A DNA stretch of 64,000 bases from Paenibacillaceae bacterium. Lineage in GTDB: Bacteria; Bacillota; Bacilli; Paenibacillales; Paenibacillaceae. Shown one piece after another: positions 32,481-41,000 of the stretch (positions are counted from its first letter, which is position 1; each line of letters begins with the position of its first letter). The DNA lies in NCBI GenBank assembly GCA_900766135.1, contig CAAFUF010000034.1, forward strand, positions 62,001 to 126,000, in the 5' to 3' direction. The notes beneath the pieces are model-generated. The model saw only the letters and a list, made by a program, of their open reading frames with translations, was not told the DNA's origin and ran no database searches. The translations under genes were made by a program, and so were the position numbers.

Positions 32481-33731
32481 ATGAAAAAACGCGTAAGGCT
32501 ATCCCTGTTATTGACAACGATTTTGGTGGCGATTATCCCATGTATTCTGGATGTGGCGCTAAACGGTGAAGTCGAACCGACCTGGTTCCTGATTGCGGGA
32601 CTATCCGTCATTCTGGCGGCAGTGGCCGCCTGGGTATCGATACGCATGATTGCCGTGCCGCTCGATCGTTTGACGGAAACCACCAAACAAATCAGCGAAG
32701 GGGATTTAACCAAACGCGTGGACTATTTGAACCGGCCGGATGAGATCGGCGCCCTTGCCAATCAATTTCAACGGATGGTGGACCACCTTCGGGATATGAT
32801 CGCAAACGTCCGGGATACGACGAACCAGGTCGTTACCTCGTCCGAACAATTGTCGGCCGGAGCGGAGCATACGACGAAAACGATCGAACAGGTAAGCGTA
32901 GCCATCCAGGAGATCGCGGCGAGCAGCGAACGCCAGTTGGCAGAACTGGAAGCCGGAGCTCAGGGCATGGGAGAAATGTCCGCTCAGGCCAGCGACATGT
33001 CCGAGCAAGTTCATGCCGTTAGCGAAACGATGGGGAAGACGACGGTAGCTGCGGAGGAAGGAAACTCCTCCGTGCTGAGCGTGGTGGAGAAAATGGAACG
33101 CATCCAGCAAACGGTTGATGAGCTGGGAGAGGTCATCCAGAACTTAGGCGAGCATACGGCGAATATCGGCGGCATCGTCGAAGTGATTACGGGCATTGCC
33201 CAGCAAACCAACTTGCTGGCCCTGAACGCATCGATCGAAGCCGCAAGGGCCGGCGAGGAAGGCCGAGGGTTTGCGGTGGTTGCTTCGGAGGTACGCAAGC
33301 TGGCGGAGGGCTCCGAGCAATCCGCGAAGCAGATTGCGGAGCTGATCGGCAGCGTTCAAGCCGAGGTCGAGCGGGCGGTCGTTTCAATGGAGGATGCCAA
33401 GCAAGGCGTTCAAGAAGGAATTCTCGCCGTCGATACCTCCGGCCGTTCCTTCTCGCGGATTCGCAAAGCGGTACGCAGCGCCGCCGACAAGATGGAAGGG
33501 ATCGTCGCGGGCGCCAAAGGGATGGCGATCGGAACTGAAACCGCAAAGGATTCCATCAAGGGGAACCAGCAGGTATCCGAGGAGCTGGTCAGTAAAACGC
33601 AGACCATCTCCGCCGCTGCCGAAGAGCAACTCGCATCCGTGGAGGAGATCGCGGCCTCCGCAGCCCATCTGTCCCGGATGGCCGAACAGTTAAAGGGGAT
33701 GGTGGACAAGTTTCAGGTAGATCGAAAGTAA
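32481..33731 (+). CDS. Methyl-accepting chemotaxis protein without extracellular domain
   Basis: 416 residues. Two helices (about 8-26 and 35-56) are separated by only about 10 residues, so no external ligand domain exists. A HAMP domain follows at once (VPLDRLTETTKQISEGDLTK), then coiled coil and the signalling tip QQTNLLALNASIEAARAGEE with GRGFAVVASEVRKLAE. Such receptors sense membrane or cytoplasmic state, or signals delivered by a partner. AAGGAAGGG precedes the ATG. Confidence 0.9.
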   Translation: MKKRVRLSLLLTTILVAIIPCILDVALNGEVEPTWFLIAGLSVILAAVAAWVSIRMIAVPLDRLTETTKQISEGDLTKRVDYLNRPDEIGALANQFQRMVDHLRDMIANVRDTTNQVVTSSEQLSAGAEHTTKTIEQVSVAIQEIAASSERQLAELEAGAQGMGEMSAQASDMSEQVHAVSETMGKTTVAAEEGNSSVLSVVEKMERIQQTVDELGEVIQNLGEHTANIGGIVEVITGIAQQTNLLALNASIEAARAGEEGRGFAVVASEVRKLAEGSEQSAKQIAELIGSVQAEVERAVVSMEDAKQGVQEGILAVDTSGRSFSRIRKAVRSAADKMEGIVAGAKGMAIGTETAKDSIKGNQQVSEELVSKTQTISAAAEEQLASVEEIAASAAHLSRMAEQLKGMVDKFQVDRK

Positions 33732-33750
33732 GGCTTCATTTTTAGTACAT

Positions 33751-33782
33751 AGCTCTCCGGCTGAGGCCGGGGGGCTTTTTTT
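33751..33782 (+). terminator. Terminator of the second chemoreceptor gene
   Basis: AGCTCTCCGGC and GCCGGGGGGCT pair with G-U steps around TGAG, followed by T7. Confidence 0.85.
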
Positions 33783-33787
33783 GGTCT

Positions 33788-33816
33788 ACATAGATTTTCC
33801 AAAATGGTACATTCTA
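33788..33816 (+). promoter_or_regulatory. Candidate sigma-G promoter of ger operon 2
   Basis: CATTCTA (33810-33816) fits the sigma-G -10 CATWHTA exactly. ACATA (33788-33792) matches four of five positions of the -35 GHATR with a 17-nt spacer. Forespore-specific transcription is expected for germinant receptors. Confidence 0.6.
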
Positions 33817-33859
33817 CATCTTGTCAACGATGAACCGGCAGACGGCAAGGAGTGTTCCC

Positions 33860-35383
33860 ATGAAGACCAAGGAACGTAAACACGAGGATAACATCAGCCG
33901 AGAATTGGCGGAAAACACCAAGCAAGTGAAAACCGTATTCCAGGACTGCTCCGATGTCATCTACCGCGAGCTTCAATTGACTGAAGACATCCGTGGATTA
34001 CTGGTATATATCGAAGGGATTATTAAAGTCGAGGACGTCCAGCAACACATCCTGCGTCCATTGATCGAGGGAATGGCCCAACGCCCGGAAACGGACGGGG
34101 AAATCTATCCGTTGTCGTTCACAAGGGTCTCTATCAGCCAGGCGCAAGCGGCGACCGACTGGCCGACGGTAATTAACGGGGTATTGACGGCGAATGTCGC
34201 CATCTTCGTTGAAGGCATGGATGAGGTGCTTCTATACAGCGTAAAAGGCGGTTCGCGCCGAAGCGTCGAGGAGCCCCAGACCGAAGCGGTGATCCGCGGT
34301 CCGCGCGAGGGCTTCACGGAGTCGCTGCGGATCAATACCGCCTTGATCCGGTTCAAAATCAAAACGGAGAAACTGAAATTACTCGATATGGTGATCGGAA
34401 AGGTCACCAAGACGGACGTCGCGATGGCCTACATCGAAGGTTTGGCCGAGGAGAAGCTGATTGCCGATGTGAAGGACCGGTTGGAGAGCATCGAGATCGA
34501 CGGAATTCTGGAAACGGGATATATCGAGGAATGGATTGAGGATAATCCCTCCTCCCCGTTTCCGCAGATGCAGTATTCCGAACGGCCCGACTCGGTCGCC
34601 GCCCAACTGCTGGAGGGAAGGATCGCCATTTTTGTGGACGGCACGCCTTTCGTGCTGATCGCGCCGGTGACGTTATGGCAGCTTTTGCAAGCCAGCGAAG
34701 ATTATTACGAGCGTTATTTCATCAGCAATATGATCCGCTGGATTCGCATTTTTTTCCTGTTCTTGGCTTTGTTTCTGCCCAGCCTGTACATTGCGGTAAC
34801 GACATTCCATCAGGATATGCTGCCTTCAACCTTGATTTTGAGCATCGCTACCTCCCGGGAAGCCATTCCTTTCCCCGCTCTGGTGGAGGCCTTTATCATG
34901 GAAATTTCGTTTGAAGCGCTGCGGGAAGCCGGGATCCGTCTCCCGAAGACGGTGGGGCAAGCGGTCAGCATTCTGGGCGCTCTGGTGATCGGGCAAGCTG
35001 CAGTGCAGGCGGGAATCGTCTCCGCACCGATGGTTATCGTCGTCTCGCTGACCGGGATCGCATCCTTTACGATTCCCCGGTTTAGTCTCGCGGTGACGGT
35101 TCGGATGCTGCGCTTTCCGATCATGCTGCTGGCCAGCGCATTCGGATTGTTCGGCATTGTTATCGGGGCGATTTGGATCGTGGTGCACCTGACGCAATTG
35201 AAGTCGTTTGGCGTTCCTTATATGAACGGCATCGCCCCCTATGATCCGCAGGATACGAAGGACATCTTCAGCCGGGTTCCGATGTGGAAGATGAAGAAGC
35301 GGCCTTCCGGCGCCAATGGGGATAATGTCCGGCGGATCGGGAAATCCCGGCCTTTGGGGAGTGATTCCAATGAGGGGTGGTAG
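33860..35383 (+). CDS. Spore germinant receptor subunit A (GerA family), operon 2
   Basis: 507 residues from ATG 33860 with AAGGAG 8 nt upstream. It has the same build as the operon 1 A subunit: soluble region (about 1-290) with ANVAIFVEGMDEVLLYSVKG, then five membrane helices, EAFIMEISFEALREAGIRLP and KTVGQAVSILGALVIGQAAV. The N-terminus is more charged and lacks the long tail of operon 1. The two are diverged paralogues, probably for different germinants. Confidence 0.92.
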   Translation: MKTKERKHEDNISRELAENTKQVKTVFQDCSDVIYRELQLTEDIRGLLVYIEGIIKVEDVQQHILRPLIEGMAQRPETDGEIYPLSFTRVSISQAQAATDWPTVINGVLTANVAIFVEGMDEVLLYSVKGGSRRSVEEPQTEAVIRGPREGFTESLRINTALIRFKIKTEKLKLLDMVIGKVTKTDVAMAYIEGLAEEKLIADVKDRLESIEIDGILETGYIEEWIEDNPSSPFPQMQYSERPDSVAAQLLEGRIAIFVDGTPFVLIAPVTLWQLLQASEDYYERYFISNMIRWIRIFFLFLALFLPSLYIAVTTFHQDMLPSTLILSIATSREAIPFPALVEAFIMEISFEALREAGIRLPKTVGQAVSILGALVIGQAAVQAGIVSAPMVIVVSLTGIASFTIPRFSLAVTVRMLRFPIMLLASAFGLFGIVIGAIWIVVHLTQLKSFGVPYMNGIAPYDPQDTKDIFSRVPMWKMKKRPSGANGDNVRRIGKSRPLGSDSNEGW

Positions 35384-36596
35384 AAGATTCTTTCGAACGG
35401 CCGCCGCTTTCCGGCTTCAGCTCATCCCGGCCGTCCTGCTGCCATCCCTGGTCCTCACCGGCTGTTGGGATCGCATCGAAGTCAACGATGTGGCCTTTGT
35501 CCTGGCGACCTCGACGGATATGGAACAGGGCCAAGTTCGCTCTACTGCCCAAATCGCCTTGCCCAGCTCCATGGGAGGGGCCGGCAGTCAAGGCGGTGGA
35601 GGCGGGACGTCGGGCAGCAAAACCTATCTGATGGTTTCCCAAACGGCGCCTACGCCTTATCAAGCGAGTAAGTCCATTCAGAGTAACTTATCACGGATAC
35701 TCAACTTTTCGCATCGGAGGGTTACGATTATTGGAGGCGCATTTGCTAAATCGGGAATCGGAGGGGCCATCGACGTATTGGCCCGGTTTCCGCAAAATCG
35801 GTTAACGACCTATGTCGTGCTTAGCCGCGGGCCAGGGTATAAATTGCTGGACGTCGAGGCTCCGATCGAGCAATCGCCTTCGGAAATGATCCGCGAACTG
35901 GCCAAGTCGGCCATGAAGGAACCGATCTCCATCCAGAGCATGGCCAATACGCTATTAACCGAAGGGAGCGATTTAGCCGTGCCGGTCATGACGACGACGC
36001 AAAGTGTTCCTCAAAAAGTCGGGAATGGCCAAAGCCTGGTCAAGCTGGATGGATTGGGTGTATTTCGCGACGACAAATTGTCGGGTTATTTGACCGCAGA
36101 GCAAACTCCTATAGCGCTGATCGCCATGGGACAGGCACTGAATCCCAAACTCACCGTCCCGGGGGGACAAGGGCCTCAAGAATCGGCGACGATCGTATTT
36201 AACGAAATTCGCCGGAAGCTCCGTCCCCATTTGGAGAAGGCGGGCATCTCGTTCGATTTGGAGGTGAAAGCTAACGGTTTGATCTTGGAGAATGTGACCC
36301 GGCAGGATTTCCAACACACGATGATGATGACGCTGGAGAAGCATACTAATGAGTATCTGGCCAAGGAGATGCAGTCGGTCATCAACGAAACGCTCCATAA
36401 GCATCGATCCGATATTTTTGGGTTGAGCGCCGCTTTGAACAACAAGTACCCTGCCACATGGAAAAAAATTCAACACCGCTGGCATGACATGCTGCCGGAT
36501 ATTAAGGTGCGCATCCGGACGAATGTTCATTTGGAGAACAGCGGCGAATTAATCAACTCGCTGGGGATCAGGGAGGAGCTTCTCAACCATGAATAG
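35370..36596 (+). CDS. Spore germinant receptor lipoprotein C (Ger(x)C family), operon 2
   Basis: 408 residues from ATG 35370, overlapping the A subunit by 14 nt. Basic start, hydrophobic segment and lipobox LVLTGC with Cys near residue 32, then WDRIEVNDVAFVLATSTDME. A Gly/Ser-rich insertion (GGAGSQGGGGGTSGSK at about residues 72-87) interrupts the first domain. The conserved C-terminal MQSVINETLHKHRSDIFGLS is present. Confidence 0.9.
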   Translation: MRGGRRFFRTAAAFRLQLIPAVLLPSLVLTGCWDRIEVNDVAFVLATSTDMEQGQVRSTAQIALPSSMGGAGSQGGGGGTSGSKTYLMVSQTAPTPYQASKSIQSNLSRILNFSHRRVTIIGGAFAKSGIGGAIDVLARFPQNRLTTYVVLSRGPGYKLLDVEAPIEQSPSEMIRELAKSAMKEPISIQSMANTLLTEGSDLAVPVMTTTQSVPQKVGNGQSLVKLDGLGVFRDDKLSGYLTAEQTPIALIAMGQALNPKLTVPGGQGPQESATIVFNEIRRKLRPHLEKAGISFDLEVKANGLILENVTRQDFQHTMMMTLEKHTNEYLAKEMQSVINETLHKHRSDIFGLSAALNNKYPATWKKIQHRWHDMLPDIKVRIRTNVHLENSGELINSLGIREELLNHE

Positions 36597-36813
36597 TTCC
36601 TACATTACGTTTCTGCTGTTGATCGCTTTTAGCTGTTTTCGGGAAAGGGAGGCTCTTCGGGAAGGAGGGACGCTGAGCCGATGGGTATTTTATTCGGTCA
36701 TCGCCGTTTCCTTCGGGATTCTGATCTATGTATTATGGGCCTCTCGCGTCTTCTATCCGACGGATTGGTTGCACCGGGTGCTAGGGCCGTTGGTGCCGTT
36801 TCATAACCTATGA
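36589..36813 (+). CDS. Small two-helix protein in ger operon 2 (candidate D subunit)
   Basis: 74 residues, ATG 36589 overlapping the C gene by 8 nt with GGAGG upstream. Two hydrophobic segments (about 4-16 and 32-53) separated by the charged REREALREGGTLSRW. It is placed between C and B genes. Small two-helix D proteins modulate germination in Bacillus, which is the basis of the proposal; no motif proves it. Confidence 0.75.
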   Translation: MNSSYITFLLLIAFSCFREREALREGGTLSRWVFYSVIAVSFGILIYVLWASRVFYPTDWLHRVLGPLVPFHNL

Positions 36814-36847
36814 TAACCCGACCGAATATGGAGGAGTGTGCCCTGTC

Positions 36848-37924
36848 ATGAAAATAACCAAACGGCAAATCGTTCTGCTCGGGATCCTGTACCTCGGATC
36901 GATATCGTATCTGCAGACGTTCTCTCTGGCGACTCAGGCGGCGCACCAGCACGCCGTAATAAGCTATATCGCGGGCGGGATGATTAGCCTTGCGGCATTG
37001 TGGCTGGTCTCCACGACGCTGAAGCGATTCTCCGATCGCAATTTGCTGCAGGCCCTAACCGACCGATTTCCTATTTTCGGCAGGGCGCTGCTTGTTCTGT
37101 ACCTTTTGTTTCTGCTGCTCGTTTGTGCGAGAGACATCCGGATCATCTCGGATTTTACCAACACGGTGCTGCTCAACCGCACGCCGATTCCGATTCTCGG
37201 ATTGATGGTTACCGCCACGGCGGTTTACATTTGCCAGGGGGGAATTCGAGCTTTTTTGGGACTTAGCGAAATTTACATACCGATTTTTATCGGTGCCGTG
37301 TTTTTTATCGTTTTGGTATTGGCGCGTGATCTGCACCTCTCTTACCTGGTTCCTTACTTCTCGCTGGATTGGTCCGGCATCATGAAGGGGACCTGGTTCG
37401 TTTTCCCGTATCAGGCCGAAATCCTGGCGCTTCCGCTCGTGATCTCCGGAAAATATTATAAGGCCAAGGCAGGTTATGTCAGCCTAACCATAGGCAGCGC
37501 TTTGATGATGGTCCTGCTGCTGAATACCCAAATGGTACTGGGCATTCCTTTGGTCGGAAAATTGATTCATCCCGGTTACGAGATGATCCGCCAAATTCAG
37601 ATCACCGATTTTATCGACCGCTTCGATTTGCTGCTGATGGCTCTGTGGTATCCGACGGCCTTGGGCAAAATCGCTTTCGATCTCTATGTGCTGTGCTACA
37701 CCTTGCAAATCGTCGTCCCCAAGCTCTCCGGCCGCTTGATGACGGCCCCCGTCGGCGCGCTTGCTTTTGCTTGCTCCGTCTGGTTCTTCAGAAACGCGTT
37801 GCAGCAATTTCATTTTAACTTCGTGTTTCCGTTAATTGCCTTCGCCTTTCACCTTGTCCTTCCGATCCTGTTCTTTGCAGTGTTGCGTCCACGCCGGAAT
37901 CCACCGAAACCGAAGACGGGATAA
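36848..37924 (+). CDS. Spore germinant receptor subunit B, operon 2
   Basis: 358 residues from ATG 36848, with GGAGGAG upstream (a GTG at 36836 lies inside that site). Ten membrane helices; ITKRQIVLLGILYLGSISYL at the start, and the family region around PYQAEILALPLVISGKYYKA. Basic C-terminus RPRRNPPKPKTG. Completes an A-C-D-B operon. Confidence 0.9.
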   Translation: MKITKRQIVLLGILYLGSISYLQTFSLATQAAHQHAVISYIAGGMISLAALWLVSTTLKRFSDRNLLQALTDRFPIFGRALLVLYLLFLLLVCARDIRIISDFTNTVLLNRTPIPILGLMVTATAVYICQGGIRAFLGLSEIYIPIFIGAVFFIVLVLARDLHLSYLVPYFSLDWSGIMKGTWFVFPYQAEILALPLVISGKYYKAKAGYVSLTIGSALMMVLLLNTQMVLGIPLVGKLIHPGYEMIRQIQITDFIDRFDLLLMALWYPTALGKIAFDLYVLCYTLQIVVPKLSGRLMTAPVGALAFACSVWFFRNALQQFHFNFVFPLIAFAFHLVLPILFFAVLRPRRNPPKPKTG

Positions 37925-38012
37925 CGGCCGAATAGCCGAAAAGGCAATTTACTTCGCCCTCTCCGTCGTATAAGCTGAAGGTAGCTAATAGGATAAACCT
38001 GGGAGGTATACG

Positions 38013-38861
38013 ATGGCACGGAGACTGGAAGGAAAAAGAATAGCGCTGACCGGGCCCCGCCGGGCGGAGGAATTGGGCAAGCTGGTGGAGAACATGGGCG
38101 GCACTCCGCTGTATCGTCCGGCGCAAGGAACGGTGCTGCTGGACGATCAAGCCTTGCGAAGCGGCATTGTCGACTGGGTGGAGCATCCGCCGGACTGGTC
38201 TATTTTTACGACGGGGATGGGTCTGGATGCGCTGTTCGACATGGCTGAGGACATGGGCGTCGCCGAGCAGCTGCGGGAGCATCTGCGGGTGGGGAAGATT
38301 GCGGCTCGGGGCTACAAGACGGTAAATGCGCTGAAAAAGCGGGAATTCGCGCCGATCGTCCGCGACGATGACGGCAGTACGGAAGGGCTGATTCGCGGGT
38401 TGGCCGAACACGAGCTCCGCGGAGCCAGCGTGTTGTTGCAACTGCACGGGGATCCGGCACCGCGCCTGTTGTCCTGGCTGGAGGAGCAGGGGGCGAAATG
38501 CCGACAGCTTCTGCCGTACCGGCATATTGCTCCTCCCGCAGAGGCGCTGGAGCAGCTCTTAAGCGATATCCTGGCCGGGGAGGTTGATGCCGTGACGTTT
38601 ACAAGCGGTCCGCAGGTACGGTTTCTGATGGAGCATGCGGAGCGCCAGGGACGGCTCACCGCTTTGATGGACGCCCTGGAAGGGCCGGTATTGGCGGTGG
38701 CCGTCGGCAAAGTGACGGCAGCCGGACTGTATGAGGCCGGAGTGCCCCGAGTGTTGGCCCCCAAGGAAGAACGCATGGGAAGCATGATGGTCGAGCTGGC
38801 CCGTTATTATGCGGGCGAAGCCGCACCGCTCTTCGCAGCTCCACGCAGCGGGGATGAATAA
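38013..38861 (+). CDS. hemD: Uroporphyrinogen-III synthase-like protein (HemD family)
   Basis: 282 residues with the two-domain HemD layout: KRIALTGPRRAEELGKLVEN (residues 6-25) opens domain 1 and AVTFTSGPQVRFLMEHAE (about 193-210) with VLAVAVGKVTAAGLYEAGV is the C-terminal domain block. HemD closes hydroxymethylbilane into uroporphyrinogen III. It is not next to other heme genes, so it may be a second copy or a paralogue, possibly regulatory. AGGAGG-like GGGAGG precedes the ATG. Confidence 0.82.
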   Translation: MARRLEGKRIALTGPRRAEELGKLVENMGGTPLYRPAQGTVLLDDQALRSGIVDWVEHPPDWSIFTTGMGLDALFDMAEDMGVAEQLREHLRVGKIAARGYKTVNALKKREFAPIVRDDDGSTEGLIRGLAEHELRGASVLLQLHGDPAPRLLSWLEEQGAKCRQLLPYRHIAPPAEALEQLLSDILAGEVDAVTFTSGPQVRFLMEHAERQGRLTALMDALEGPVLAVAVGKVTAAGLYEAGVPRVLAPKEERMGSMMVELARYYAGEAAPLFAAPRSGDE

Positions 38862-38926
38862 CGCACCTAAATGGGTAATGATAAGTATAGGCAATACCAA
38901 ACCTCGGATGGAAAGGATGATGGGCA

Positions 38927-39235
38927 ATGAGCGATTTATTGAAAAAAGCGATTTCCCTGGGTTGGGGTTTGACGATCATGAGCAAAGAGAAAGTCGAAAG
39001 CATCGTGGATGATTTGGTGAAACGAGGCGAGTTGGCCCCTTCCGAATCGAAACAGCTGGTGGAGAAGCTGATTGACCGCGGCGCCGAGGAACAAAGCAAG
39101 TTCAAGGAGCTGGTGAATGAGCAAGTCCGGTCCGCGCTGCAGAGCATGGGCCTGGCCTCGGCCAAAGAGGTGGAGGAATTGACTCGGCGGGTAGCGGAGC
39201 TGGAGATTAAGCTCGCCGAGATGCAGCAGCCTTAA
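38927..39235 (+). CDS. Phasin-like coiled-coil protein
   Basis: 102 residues, mostly amphipathic helix: SKEKVESIVDDLVKRGELAP, then long heptad-rich segments to EEVEELTRRVAELEIKLAEMQ. It resembles the phasin/PhaF-like small proteins often encoded directly before aarF in Bacillales; only 3 nt separate it from the aarF gene. A role on lipid or polymer surfaces is a guess. Confidence 0.75.
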   Translation: MSDLLKKAISLGWGLTIMSKEKVESIVDDLVKRGELAPSESKQLVEKLIDRGAEEQSKFKELVNEQVRSALQSMGLASAKEVEELTRRVAELEIKLAEMQQP

Positions 39236-39238
39236 GCG

Positions 39239-40909
39239 ATGAGCAGCATTGTCCGTCATACCGGCCGTTATCGTGAAATTGCCATGGCGCTTGGGCGCCA
39301 TGGCTTTGGCTATTTGGCCGAGGAAATCGGCCTGACCCGGCTGATCCGCTTGCCGTTGCGCCGGTTCCGCAAGAACGAGCCGGGTTCGCCGACCTTGGCC
39401 GAGCGAATCCGGCTCGTTCTGGAGGAGCTGGGTCCGACCTTCGTCAAGGTCGGACAGCTCGCCAGCACCCGCTCGGATTTGCTGCCGGAAGCGATCATTC
39501 AAGAGCTCGTCAAGCTGCAGGACCAGGTTCCGCCGTTTCCGGCCGAGGAGGCCCGCGGCATTCTGGAGGCGGAGCTGCACCAGCCGCTTGAGGAACTGTT
39601 CCAGAGCTTCGACGAGACGCCGCTGGCCGCGGCTTCCATTGGCCAGGTGCACCGGGCGCGCCTCATCACGGGGGAGCCGGTCGCGATCAAAATCCAGCGG
39701 CCCGGCATCGCCCCGGTGATCGAGCTGGATCTCGACATTCTGCAGCACCTGACGGTGCTGGCGAACAAACGTTGGTCCTGGGTTTCCCGGTATCAGATTC
39801 CCCAGATGGTCGAGGAATTCGCCCGGTCCATCCGCGCGGAGCTGGATTACAGCTTCGAAGGTCGGAACATGGAGAAGATCCGTCGGCAATTCAAGGCGGA
39901 TGAGGGAATTTACATCCCCGGGGTGCACTGGCCCCTGACGACCTCCCGCGTGTTGACGATGGATTTCGTGGAGGGGGAGCATCTCAACCGTCTGCTGGCG
40001 ATCGATGAGCTGGGCTACGACCGCAAGGAGCTGGCGGAGCGGTTGGTCAACGCGCTGCTGCGGCAAATCTTCGAGGGCGGCTTCTTCCATGCCGACCCCC
40101 ATCCCGGCAACCTGCTGGTGACCCGGAAAGGCGAGCTGGCTTTTATCGACTTCGGCATGGTTGGACGGCTTAGCGGGGAGATGAAGGACCATTTGTCGTC
40201 GCTGGTGATCGCCTTGATGCGAAGAAGCACCGAAGGAATGGTGCGTGCAGTTCTGCGCATGGGCCTTGTCGGGGACGATGCCGATACGGCCGGGCTGCGC
40301 TTAGACCTGGAACGGCTCCGCGAACGCTATTACGATATCCCGTTTGCAGAAATTCAGATCGGCCAGGCTTTACATGATCTGTTCGCTACAGCCCAGAAGC
40401 ATCAAGTCGTGTTGCCCGCCGACCTCCTGCTGCTCGGCAAAGCGCTGTTGACCGTCGAAGGGGTGGCGTTGGCGCTCGACCCCGCCCTTCGCATCCTGGA
40501 TTTGGCGGAGCCTTTCGGGCACAAGCTGCTGCGCGAGAAATACGCTGCGCGCCGGTTGGGCAAGAAGCTGTTTGACGAAGCCGCAGAGTTGACGGACTCC
40601 CTGGTGGATCTTCCGCAGCAGGTGCGTAAGCTGTCGAGTACGCTGGCCCGCGGCAAGCTGAAGATGGACATGAACGTGCCGGAGATGGAGCAGTTTCTCC
40701 GCAAGCTGGACCAGATCAGCAACCGCTTGTCGTTTAGCATTGTGCTGCTGGCCTTCAGCATTATTATGGTTGGACTTATCGTCGGCTCCTCCCTCTCGCG
40801 GATGCCGACCCTGCTCTGGGACATTCCGGCGATCGAAATCGGCTTCATCGTAGCGACGCTGATGTTCTTGTGGCTGCTGTTTTCTATCTTCCGGTCGGGA
40901 AGGTTCTAA
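39239..40909 (+). CDS. AarF/ABC1/UbiB-family atypical kinase
   Basis: 556 residues. Kinase-like core: lead motif with GPTFVKVGQLASTR (K-x-G-Q, residues about 64-77), AAASIGQVHRARL with Ala-rich loop instead of Gly-rich, VAIKIQRPG lysine, HADPHPGNLLV catalytic block and FIDFGMVGRLSG metal motif. Two C-terminal membrane helices (about 500-550). Members support quinone or isoprenoid lipid metabolism. Starts with ATG four bases after the preceding gene ends. Confidence 0.9.
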   Translation: MSSIVRHTGRYREIAMALGRHGFGYLAEEIGLTRLIRLPLRRFRKNEPGSPTLAERIRLVLEELGPTFVKVGQLASTRSDLLPEAIIQELVKLQDQVPPFPAEEARGILEAELHQPLEELFQSFDETPLAAASIGQVHRARLITGEPVAIKIQRPGIAPVIELDLDILQHLTVLANKRWSWVSRYQIPQMVEEFARSIRAELDYSFEGRNMEKIRRQFKADEGIYIPGVHWPLTTSRVLTMDFVEGEHLNRLLAIDELGYDRKELAERLVNALLRQIFEGGFFHADPHPGNLLVTRKGELAFIDFGMVGRLSGEMKDHLSSLVIALMRRSTEGMVRAVLRMGLVGDDADTAGLRLDLERLRERYYDIPFAEIQIGQALHDLFATAQKHQVVLPADLLLLGKALLTVEGVALALDPALRILDLAEPFGHKLLREKYAARRLGKKLFDEAAELTDSLVDLPQQVRKLSSTLARGKLKMDMNVPEMEQFLRKLDQISNRLSFSIVLLAFSIIMVGLIVGSSLSRMPTLLWDIPAIEIGFIVATLMFLWLLFSIFRSGRF

Positions 40910-41000
40910 GGATGTGTTACAATAAGGAAGCTGATTTCAAGGCACCCCCGCGCAAGCGTTCATATCAACGCTGCACGATAAGAATATGAGGTGAAACCTG

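Noticed and set aside
38936..40192. 418-codon open frame antisense to the aarF gene
   Set aside because: Shadow frame without start signal; the plus strand codes the kinase.
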